From: Prinsepia uniflora
Taxonomy: Eukaryota > Streptophyta > Magnoliopsida > Rosales > Rosaceae
NCBI GenBank assembly: GCA_032719365.1
Contig: CM064864.1
Location: 3,558,817-3,622,816 of the forward strand
Reading direction: 5' to 3'
DNA: 64,000 nucleotides
Made by a program: the position numbers and the translations under genes. The notes beneath the pieces were generated by a model. That model worked only from the letters and a program-made list of their open reading frames with translations, did no database searches and was not told the DNA's origin. The stretch's first letter is position 1, and every line of letters begins with the position of its first letter. This document shows positions 21,984-32,186 of the stretch, one piece after another.

Positions 21984-22259
21984 TGATAGGACCCGTCCCC
22001 GAGGGACATCGATAACCGTGCCCGGTCCTGCTTCCGTCTGACAAGTCCACTGAAACTCCGAAATTACCCTCAGCACTTGCCAAACAAGGGATAACCGTAC
22101 CTATGCCCACTCATGCCTCCACCTCCCCAATAGCCTCAATCATCGCGCCACGACCTGGAGGGTTAATAAAACGAAAGGTGTGAGTGGACAAAAATCAAGT
22201 TTAGAAATACATTTATCAAAATAGTGTCTTACCCTCCAGTTTTCACAAACATGCATGCA
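21984..22259 (-). repeat. Tek-B LTR remnant
   Basis: Starts TGATAGGACCCGTCCCCGAGG and matches 44012-44284 to the word ACAAACATGCATGCA. There the Tek-A LTR begins, so this is the left piece of a Tek-B LTR split by the Tek-A complex. The right-hand continuation of this LTR is absent from the far side of Tek-A at 43786. GTGTGAGTGGAC of the cassette end is at about 22180. Confidence 0.85.
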
Positions 22260-25108
22260 TGACAGGACCCAGCCCGATTATCGCCTCGATAATCGGGAAG
22301 CATCCTGCTCCAGTCTGACAATCGAATCCAAAAGACCGGAAAACAAATAATATTACAACACACCCATTGTCAGACTAGGGAGATTAAACAAATACATCCG
22401 ACTGGACGTCAAGTCCACAGTTTCACAGAGCATCATATTACAAAACAGGTTAAAGAATAAATCCTACTATGTGAACTAACTACTCCGCAACGGAAAACTT
22501 TATGCCTCCGCCTCTGCCTCGGCGCTTGCCCCCGCACTTGTACCACGACCTGGAGGGAATTTAAAACAACAAAGTGTGAGTGGACCGAAACATAAGTTTT
22601 ACAGAAAAACAGTTTTTCCGAAATCGGGTTCGCCCTCCAATTTTGTAACACGCATGCATAACCAAATATTCAAAAATCGTGTATTAAACCTTTGAAAACT
22701 CTTTTTCCCAAAACACATGAAAAACGTTACAGAGAATCGTCACACCTCATGTTAAACAATTTAATATTACCAGAATCCAGAAACCGTCATTTTGAAATAT
22801 CAATTTGCACAAATCAAGTAATAAGTGAATCGATAATCACAATTATGCCGTTGGATCCATCTGAGTCTTTAAACTCAATATCAGGCCTTCCCGGGATATC
22901 AACGAGTCTTTAAACTCAAAACATGATCAATAGGCCTCGGGGGTATCACAATAATCGAGTCTTTAAACTCACGAGTCTTTAATCTCAATCTGGGTCTTTA
23001 AACCCAATTTTCGGGCCCGCCCCCGTCATCAATAAGCCGGGTCTTTAAACCCAAAACCAGATCCAACAATCAACCGGGTCTTTAAACCCAAAACCGTTTT
23101 TAAACACAATAAACCAGGATTCATCATAAACCGTTTTCCAACATCATTCCGAAATCATATCACGTCATAATAGGACTTATGTCCGAATTCACATGCAAAT
23201 TCCAAAACATGCAATTTCCGAAATCACTTCACAATTATATCAAAACATCATAAATCCGTAACATGCATAATCATATCCAGATACTTCACCAAAAACATCA
23301 CGCATGCATAAGCGAAAACCGTAACCTCGAAATGCGTGAAATACGATAAATATCTCGAAAAGCGTGAAAACACGTAAAACCGAAATATCATCTCACCATC
23401 ATAAAATCATATGCAAAACCATAAGATAAACAAGTAAAATAGTCATGCATGCCCAGTTTAGAAATCAAAAAGTCCACTCACAGTTTTAGGACGCGTCAAT
23501 CGCGTCCTGCGCGCTCCTCCGTAGCTTCGGAAGTGTCCGGGCCTGTAAAAATGTATAAGGAGGGTTACAAACATCCCAAAATAACTCGTAGGATTTTTCC
23601 TAATTTTCCCGGATTTTTCGGCGAAAATAAACTTAGAGACTTAACCTTCCGGACTCCCGAAATTATCCCGAATGACTCCCGATCCACTCGAACTCTAAAG
23701 ATAAAATGTTAATTAAACTGAAAGGATTAAATCTCATGTTGACCGTGATCGGAGTTAACATCGCACGCGCCGTCACGCGCCGCCCAAAGTGGCTGCGCGT
23801 GAAGGCCACGCGCCAAGCTACAATACCTTCGTCCTTACCCGGATAGACTGATAAACGGGTCTATTACCCGCGACTCAACTCGACCAGTTCAAGCTCAATT
23901 CTCAATCAATTCCTCTCGTTTTCAATCCTATTATCTTCTCTAATCCGTTAATTTTAGGTCTGTATTGATGATTAACCTCGACTAACACCAAAACGACCCA
24001 ACTCAAGCTCAAACAGTCGAACAAGTCGACGTCTGGAACTCACCCTACACGGTTCCATTTCCAAATTAACTTCACCAGTAGCCTAAGGGGACTTATACGA
24101 ACACAAAAGCACAATCAGGAGTCTAACACGGCCCTTTGTTTCGTTCAACACGCCTCAGGAATTGAATTCGATTTTTCCCTCCAACTGGTTCATCTCTGAA
24201 CTGGTACCTGAACTCCTGAGCAATCCTTGCTCAATTCACTTGATCTCGTGCACGGTTATGTTTCTGCTGCTCCCAGAAAGCTCTCTGTGTGTTTGAAATG
24301 GTCCCAAATCCCGTAGGAAATGAACTCTGAGATTTCCCCCCAAAAACCCGAACTGTTTCCTCGCGGTTTTCTCTCAATCTCCCTCAGTCTCTCCACAGCC
24401 GAATGACTCCAAATGAGCTCCCAGACTCAAAGGAAGTCAGAAAATAGATCAAAGCGGCCAGCAACCCGTGAGAGACCAACTGATTCCCCTCTGAAAATGT
24501 CTCCCACGCACACAGAAGCCATAGCCATTTCTTTAACCCAGCCCGTGCTCTGTGTGGCCTCAGTCCGTTCACCAATGTCCCCCATTGCCTCAATCAACTT
24601 AAACAATGCATCTGATCATTCCACTAGGCCATAAACAATTGAACGCAAAAGAAACCATGGCCGTGCACTCTGTTTTCCACGGTGGTGATTAGTACCCCGT
24701 GTAAAAAGACCAAAATGCCCCTCTGTGCAATAACTCGGTCACCCGATGTCCGTTTCACGCGTGCCGCCTATCGTTGTACTCGGGGCGTCGAGATGAACCT
24801 AACGGTCTACGAGTCATGTGAAAACCAAATGTCAAACAAAAAGTCAACTTTTTCCCCTATAACGTCCAAATTACGATAATGCCCTTGAACTTCCGCACGT
24901 CATAACTTTCACCCTGTTCGTCCGAATCAGACGTGCCACCTGTCTATGAACTCGTGACATCCCGAAATACGTCACGGTCATCACTCAACGCTCGTTCGAC
25001 CCTCCAATCAAAAAGTCAACAATTTTACCATACGAATCACAAGGGTAAAACCGTCTTTTTATTCAATATTTTACAATATTACATTTTCAGAATGTCCGGG
25101 GCGTTACA
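22260..25108 (-). repeat. Tek-A 3' LTR
   Basis: 2849 bp; on the minus strand TGTAACGCCCC to GGGTCCTGTCA. Compared with 1-2106 it lacks a segment near 24112 (about 130 bp). Contains the cassette 23481 to 22550 and an array of GAGTCTTTAAACTC repeats at 22863-23090. Confidence 0.92.
22863..23090. repeat. GAGTCTTTAAACTC repeat array (Tek-A)
   Basis: Six or seven spaced copies of the near-palindrome GAGTCTTTAAACTC and its variant GGGTCTTTAAACCC, within the cassette. The same array recurs at 38805-39031 and, with other spacing, in Tek-F. Confidence 0.9.
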
Positions 25109-25143
25109 ATCTCCCCCCTTAAGAAATTTCGTCCCGAAATTTC
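25109..25143 (-). other. Tek-A polypurine tract and adjacent inverted repeat
   Basis: Minus strand: two GAAATTTC palindromes separated by five bases (25123-25143), overlapping the gag-pol stop codon, then AAGGGGGGAGAT directly before the LTR start TGTAAC. The same arrangement occurs at 59601-59636, 41132-41166 and, decayed, at 46743-46780 and 10963-10998. Confidence 0.85.
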
Positions 25144-26570
25144 AAGGAAACAAGTAGGGGAACTGTTCTCGCATCTGCACCTCGGGTTCCCATGTGGCTT
25201 CCTCCACATTCTGGTTCCTCCAGAGAACCTTTACCAGAGGAACGGTCTTCCGACGTAGCACCTTATCCTTCCTGTCCAAAATCTGCACTGGTTATTCCTC
25301 AAAGCTCAAGTCTTCTCGGAGTTCAATGGGTTGTTCCTCCAGTACATGAGATGCGTCAAACACATATTTCCGCAACATCGACACATGGAAAACATCGTGG
25401 ACCCTTGAAAGTTCTGGCAGTAGTGCTAACCTGTAGGCCACCGGGCCAATCCTTTCGGTAATCTCATACGGTCCGATATAACGAGGGCTCAACTTCCCTC
25501 GCCTGCAAAATCTCACCACACCCTTCCAAGGGGACAATTTCAGAAATACCCGATCTCCGACCGCAAACTCAAGATCTCAAATTCGATGGTCCACATAGCT
25601 CTTTTGTCTGTCATAGGCTGCCTTGAGCCGATCTCTGATGAGTTTGACCTTCTCGGTTGTCAGTTCCACCAATTCGGATTTAGTCAGCTTCCTTTCACCC
25701 ACATCCGTCCAACACAACGGGGTTCTGCACTGCCGTCCGTACAAGGCTTCCTACGGAGCCATCCCAATGCTCGCCTGATAGCTGTTGTTGTAGGCAAATT
25801 CTATCAAGGCTAGATGTGATTCCCAAGTGTCCTGAAATTGCAGAACGCAAGCTCGCATCATATCCTCCAATATCTGGATGGTCCGCTCAGACTGGCCGTC
25901 AGTCTGAGGATGAAATGCAGTACTGAAATGGAGTTTCGTCCCAAAGGCTTCCTGTAAACTCTGCCAAAACCGAGAAGTAAACCTCGGGTCTCTGTCAGAA
26001 ACTATTGATTCTGGAGTACCGTGCAAACGGATGATCTCATCGATAAACAACTGAGCCAACTGTGTCATTCTGAAGTTCTCTCGCACCGGCAAGAAATGAG
26101 CTGATTTCGTAAGCCTGTCCACAATCACCCAAACTCCATCGTGACCTCTGGGTGTCCTAGGAAGTCCAAACACAAAATCCATCGTCAAGTGATCCCATTT
26201 CCATTCCGGGATAGGTAGGGGTTGCAAGGCTCCATAACGTCGTTGTCTCTCAGCCTTCACTTGCTGGCAAATCAGACACCTGCTGACAAACTCGGCAATC
26301 TCCCGTTTCATACCTGGCCACCAGTAGTGCTCTCGCAAGGTACGATACATCTTGGTCCCACCAGGATGCATCCTGTAGGCCGAACTATGAGCTTCATCCA
26401 AGATCTCCTTCTTCAGTGCCTCAACGTCGGGCACACACAACCGTCCTTCTTTTAGCAAAGCTCCATCCTCCCTGACTGTGAAATCTAGCCGCTCACCGGC
26501 TTCCACTTCAATCCGAAGTACACATGAGACAGGATCTTGAGATTGAGCCTCAACGATCCGATCGATCAAA
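25142..26570 (-). pseudogene. Tek-A (first copy) integrase and chromodomain
   Basis: Resumes after the Tek-E solo LTR with [16 protein letters not shown]. The zinc finger reads [20 protein letters not shown] and [12 protein letters not shown]. The core has [23 protein letters not shown] and [11 protein letters not shown] (D-D-E complete). A TAC-to-TAG stop follows SIGMAP (about 25751). Further stops are CGA-to-TGA near 25577 and EE*PV near 25292. The chromodomain ends [24 protein letters not shown] with TGA at 25142-25144. A potentially functional D-D-E core is therefore uncoupled from the chromodomain by three stops. Confidence 0.9.
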
Positions 26571-26575
26571 AGTGG

Positions 26576-29192
26576 TGTAACGACCCGTCCCAAATTCCTA
26601 GATTAGATTAGTGACTAATCACGATTAGTGAGGCTAATCGGTGATTAGTTGGGCGAAATCGGACGAACGATGCGAAATGACCGTTTTGCCCCTAGTCGTG
26701 GCAAAATATTGACTTTTCGTTCGGACGGTCAAATGGACTTTGACCGAAGACCGTGACGTAGTTCGTGACGTCATGAGTTTATAGACAGGTGGCACGTTCA
26801 ATTCCGACAATCGAGGAGGAAGTTATTACGTTCGGAAGTTTAGGGGCATTTTAGTAATTTTGGTTAAAAGGGTCAAAATGTTGACTTTTTGACCGGGAGG
26901 TCCGATGGCCGAGGGCCGAAGACCGTTACGTAGATAAAGGTGATATGAATCCGTAGAGAAGCGGCACGTCGAATTCGGACGTTCGACGGTGAAGTTACGG
27001 TTCACGGAAGTTTCAGGATACTATTTACGGCGAAACGTTTTACGAGACAAAAAGTGCAGTTTTGTCTCTAGTGGGCCCAGATATTTGTCCTGATGCTCAA
27101 TGGATGAGTGACAAGTGTCACCCATCCAATGGACACCCTATTGCATTCATGCACCGTGCAAACCATTCCATTTCTTCATTCAAACACACACACCCCTCCC
27201 ATTACCCGATCTCACTTTCTCACCCAAACCATTCACCCAAAACCCATCCAATCTTCACCCATGACCAGGCAGAGGACCAGGGAGATTGAGGGAGCTGAGG
27301 TGGCCGGCCTGGAGGCCTGAACCGCCGCCCACGGCGGCGAAAGAAGGAGAAACCCGCAAGGTACCCGATTAGCCCATTTTAATCCATTTTCCATTTTTGA
27401 CGTTTTGGATCGGTTTTAATGGTTTTAATGAATCAAATAGGTTGCTAGGATAGTTTTAGGAAGGTTTCTATGGTGGTTGGACGGTTGGGCAGCCGTGGGA
27501 CGGTTTTGGAAATATTGAACCGTTTGGTTCAAAATCAAACCATAGGATTTAGGCGTTTTTAGGTTGTTTTAAGGATTAGAATAGATAGGAAACATGAAAA
27601 TAGGAATTATAGGATTGATTGGGGTTGAAATCGGACCAAAACGAGGAAGGAGGAACGCTGAACCGGTTCCGCCGGTTCAGCACAGTAACCGGTCCAAAAC
27701 CAGGAAAAAAAACCGGTTTTCTGAGGTAGGTGATGATGAACAGTGTTTTCGACCTTCTGGGGACCGTGAGGGCACGTGGTCCATAATTTGGGAAAGTGTT
27801 CAACATGGGAAATCTTCTATTCGATGTAACGAACATTTTGGGACTGGTTTCGTATCAATCGGACATCGTTTCGATAGTTTTCGAGGTTTCGGAAGGTTTA
27901 GGGTCGGTTTAAAAATAGTTAAAAGTTCGGGAAAATTACGGGGCTTTGATAGGAGGTTAATTAAGTAGTTAGTAACATTCTATTAAAATTTCGACAGGTT
28001 TGGGAGTCCTGGTGATGGTGATCGGCTCGGGGAGCCGTATGACACGCAAATCGAGGCGGCAGCTCGGGCGGTCTGTGAGTGGACCTTGTTTTCTAAATTG
28101 GTGCATGCATAAATGTTTATTATTTTTTTTATTACTTGTTTGATGATGCCATGAGTGCATTTTGATGTGTGGTTACATATAGGCACGTATTTCGAGGTTT
28201 CGGCCCTATACGGTGCCTATACGGGTCTGTATGTCTTTATTGGTCTAAATGAAATGGTTTTGGATTTCAAATGGATAAACTCGGGTATGAGACCCATTTG
28301 ATTTTGTCTCGGGCATATGACACTATTTACGACCTTCGGGTCTAAATCATGGTCGCGACGGGTGCTATGTGCACGTCGATCGACGATACGACGCTCGCCT
28401 CCGGATTGGGATGTGTTCCTTCCGGAGAGGTCACGATGCACGATTCGTGGCCGGGCAGCCTGGGGAGGCTCGACTTCGGAGTGCTGACTGTTCAGGATAT
28501 CGATCGGTGATGAGTGTACCATGATCTTGTGATGGTCGCGTCGGTTGATACATTCACGTCGACATACCAGGATTGAGGGCGGTCCTGGATGGATGGTTGC
28601 ACGCATCACTATGATCGGAGTCGTGACTGACCCTTAGATATCGGGCACGGTGCCCAGTTGAGTCATATGTTCGGGCACGAGACCCAATTACTTTACGGTT
28701 TATGATTCCAAGTTCATGACGGTTTATGATTCCAAGTTCATGACGGTTTTTGGGCAGTAGCCGTATGGTTGGTTCCTTATGATTTGGGCCGAGTCCCTTA
28801 TGGAGTTGGGCAGTGGCCCGTATGGTCATTTTCATTATGGTTCTTTCAATCTTGGTTTTGGGCTTAGTTCCCACATATGGTTTCTTTGGTTAAATGGTTT
28901 TCGAATGCATGCATGCTTTTTAGTGAAGGGTACAAATGGCTTTCTTATAAATTGTTTTTATAAACTCTTGTTTTGTCCACTCACAGCTTTTAATGTTTTA
29001 ACTGCCCTTCAGGTTGACATCGGATGTGGACTGTAGCAGAGACAGAGATATCACATACCTCCTCCGGATCCTGGCGTACTCTGATGGTCCGGGAGGGCAA
29101 AGGTCAGAAATATCCCTTGTCTGACACTTCGTGTCAGACGGGAGCAGGGTTATCCCGCACTAATCCCGGGGGGATTGGGATGGGTCCTGTCA
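26576..29192 (+). repeat. Tek-E solo LTR in Tek-A pol, target duplication AGTGG
   Basis: 2617 bp, TGTAACGACCCGTCCC to GGGTCCTGTCA, flanked by AGTGG at 26571-26575 and 29193-29197. The second Tek-A copy has the empty site (AAAAGTGGTCTCACC at 42610-42624). Contains two U3 repeat units (26705-26860, 26878-27020), the 26-bp palindrome at 27102-27127, the cassette 28075-29012 and a 24-bp tandem repeat (28695-28742). No coding capacity. Confidence 0.97.
28695..28742. repeat. 24-bp tandem repeat in Tek-E LTR cassette
   Basis: Two exact copies of a 24-bp unit (ACGGTTTATGATTCC and then AAGTTCATG) plus the start of a third. The other Tek-E LTR has a different, longer array at the equivalent place. Confidence 0.9.
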
Positions 29193-29197
29193 AGTGG

Positions 29198-30666
29198 TCT
29201 CACCTGAAAATTAGCCAGCAAGACACCTTGGCCATCCAAACCCAAATCAATGCTAGTCTTACGGAGTTCAACCAAAAGTGGTAAATGAACCGTCCGTAGA
29301 TGTGCTACAGAATGCGTTGACTTCCGGCTTAGAGCATCAGCCACCACATTGGCTTTTCCAGGGTGGTACTCAATTGTGCAATCGTAGTCCTTAATTAGCT
29401 CTAGCCACTGTCGTTGCCTCACATTTAACTCCTTCTGAGTGAACAAGTACTTCAGGCTTTTGTGACCCGTGAACATTCTGCAAGTCGCACCATACAAGTG
29501 ATGTCTCCAAATTTTTAACGCATGCACAACAGCAGCTAATTCCAAGTCGTGCGTCGGATAATTGCTCTCATGCGGTTTCAACTGGCGCGAAGCATAGGCA
29601 ATCACTTTCCCATGCTGCATTAGTACACATCCCAAACCCTGTAAGGATGCATCACTGTACACCTCGAATTCCCCACCGTCGTCTGGAAGGGTCAGTATAG
29701 GAGCAGATGTCAACCTTTCCTTTTGCTCCCGAAAACTACGCTCACAATCGTCATCCCACTCAAACTTGACTCCCTTCCGCGTCAGTCGTGTCAACGGGAC
29801 AGCAATGGTAGAGAAACTCTCTACAAACCTCCTGTAGTAACCAGCCAAGCCCAAGAAACTTCTGACTTCAGTGACGGTCCTCGGTTGTTCCCACTTCGCC
29901 ACTGCCTCAATTTTCTGAGAATCCACACTGATCCCCGTCTATTGAGATCACATGCCCCAAGAAACTCACGCTCGTCAGCAAAAAACTGACACTTGCTGAG
30001 CTTCACATACAACTGGTTTTCCCTCAAGGTACCCAGCACCATCCTTAAGTGCTCCTCGTGCGCTTCCGTACTCCTCGAGTAGACTAGGATATCGTCAATG
30101 AACACGATAACAAAGTGATCCAAGTATGGCTGCAACACTCGGTTCATCAAATCCATAAACGCTGCGGGTGCGTTGGTCAAACCAAACGGCATCACAAGGA
30201 ACTCATAATGACCATATCGGGTCCTAAAGGCTATCTTGGGTACATCCTCATCCTTAACCCGCAACTGATGATACCCAGAACGAAGATCAAATTTGGAGAA
30301 GTACTGCGCTCCTCGTAGGTGATCGAACAAATCATCGATCCGAGGCAACGGGTATTTGTTCCTGACTGTTACTTTATTCAGTTGCCTGTAATCGATGCAA
30401 AGTCTCAAACTCCCATCCTTTTTCTTCACAAACAACACCGAGGCTCCCCAGGGGGATACACTCGTTCGAATAAACCCCATCTCAAGTAATTCTTGTAACT
30501 GCGCCTTCAGTTCTTTCAACTCAGCTGGCGCCATACGATAGGGAGTCTGAGAGATAGGTTGCGTACCTTGAACCAGATCAATAGTGAACTCGACATCTCG
30601 ATGCGGTGGCAATCCCGGTAGATCCTCCGGAAAGACATCTGGGAACTCCCGTACTATCGGTATATC
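29198..30666 (-). pseudogene. Tek-A (first copy) reverse transcriptase and RNase H
   Basis: RT motifs: [85 protein letters not shown]. Two single-base insertions (an extra C at about 29935 and an extra A at about 29985, seen against 43351-43410) throw the frame near CQFF. The tether [15 protein letters not shown] and RNase H follow in the next frame: [36 protein letters not shown] (usual Asp is Gly) and [10 protein letters not shown]. The integrase linker [17 protein letters not shown] continues until the Tek-E solo LTR at FQVRP. Confidence 0.92.
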
Positions 30667-31152
30667 CTACACCCTCAATGGTGCAGCTCGTGAGTCCATC
30701 ACTTGAGCTAAGTATCCCTGGCACCCTTTCCTCAACAACTTACTTGCCTTCAGGGCTGAAATTACTCCGACAGGAGTTGCTCGCTGTATTCCCTGAAAGG
30801 TGGTTTCCGGTAACCCAGGGCTCCGAAAAGTAACCTTCTTATCGACACATTCGATAGAAGCATGATGGAGCGTCAACCAATCCATTCCCAAAATGACATC
30901 AAAGTCGTGCAAGTCCAAGAGTATCAAATATGCTACCAAACCAACGTCACTTACCATTACGCGACACTCCCGCAACACTTGATTTACCACAAATACATCC
31001 CCCGTGGGTGTACTCACACCCAAGTCACAGTCCAAGGCGGACACCTCCCTACCCGCCAACAACTCACAGTCCCGTGAAATAAATGAATGAGTAGCTCCGG
31101 GATCAATTAAAGCACAAACATCATGCCCAAAGATCGTGAGTGTACCTGTCAC
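30667..31152 (-). pseudogene. Tek-A (first copy) aspartic protease
   Basis: Cuts the polyprotein. Reads MTGTLTIFGHDVCALIDPGA with active-site [27 protein letters not shown] and LILLDLHDFDVILGMDWL, then [20 protein letters not shown]-to-TAG stop at 30667-30669 separates it from [21 protein letters not shown] at the start of RT. The domain itself looks complete. Confidence 0.9.
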
Positions 31153-31163
31153 AACACCAGGTG

Positions 31164-32186
31164 CTACCCTGGCCTCCTACTGCGTAACAGCAAAAACTCG
31201 GGCCTGTGGTCCAGCTGCTCGCCCACGGCCCCGGCCCCTCTGTCCATTAGCCGCTCCAGCACCACCTCCTCTAGTACTTCCAGTTCCAGAAACTGCAGCT
31301 GTGCTCCGTCCCTACTCTGCTCCACCCAGACCTGCGCCCACCACCCTGTGGAAAAGATGGACACTCTCTCCGATAGTGGCCCCGCTCGCCATAGAAGAAA
31401 CAGATAACACTAGAAGCATCGCGAGCAAAACCACCACCCTGCCGTCATGTGGAAGCAACTGAAGTCGCGCTCGCCTGCAGAGCAGTCTGCGCCCTAGGCC
31501 CTCGGAATCTGGGACTCTGATAGTTACCAGGCCTGCCATAACGATCATTGCCTGCAGATGAGGCTCCACCATAACGTCCTTTATTCGGGGCTCTCTGACC
31601 ATACGATCCAGGATATGAACGCTCTCGACGTTGTCCACCACCAGAGTACTGTGGACGTGTCGGGAGACTGGCCTCAACCCGCACTGCGGCATCTGACAAC
31701 TCCCTGAGAGTAGCAAAAGCTCCGGCCGTCACAATGGCCCGTATCTCACCCCGTAGGCCAAGCTCAAACCTACGACATTTCTCAGCCTCAGTAGACACAA
31801 AGGTAGGAGCAAAACGGGCTAGCATCTGAAATTTATGCTCATACTCAGCTACCGACATGTTCCCCTGCTGGAGCTGCAGAAACTCGGTCTCCCTAGCGTC
31901 ACGGAATGAACGGGGATAGTACTGATCCAGAAACCGTTCACGAAAGGTCTCCCAAGTCACTGTACGGGCATCCCAACCCGACAACTCCAGAGTGTACCAC
32001 CATTCATAAGCAGATCCATCAAGCAAAAAGGTAGCCAATACAACTCGCTCCTCAGGAGGACAGTGCATCACATCAAAAATCCGCTCGAACCGAGAAATCC
32101 AACGGTGAGCATCCTCAGGATCCGCTCCACCACTAAACACCGTAGCACCAAGACGCTGGGCTCGCTCGATCGAAGCACTCTCGGCA
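31164..32186 (-). pseudogene. Tek-A (first copy) gag
   Basis: Open from FSGGADPEDAHRWISRFERIF through CPPEERVVLATFLLDG, AYEWWYTLELSGW, RFLDQYYPRSFRDARETEF and FELGLRGEIRAIV to an Arg/Gly-rich tail. A frameshift near 31450 precedes the zinc knuckle, which reads CFFYGERGHYRREC at about 31370-31411. The second Cys of the CX2CX4HX4C box is Tyr, so metal binding should be lost. The gag 5' end is separated by the Tek-E solo LTR; the first 14 codons lie at 35000-35040. Confidence 0.88.

Noticed and set aside
22863..23090. CRISPR-like regular repeats (GAGTCTTTAAACTC)
   Set aside because: Repeats are 14 bp with irregular, short spacers, inside a plant LTR; not a CRISPR array.
27576..27968. Overlapping open frames on both strands in the Tek-E LTR
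   Set aside because: Mutually antisense, no start context or domain, and not shared intact with the second Tek-E LTR.
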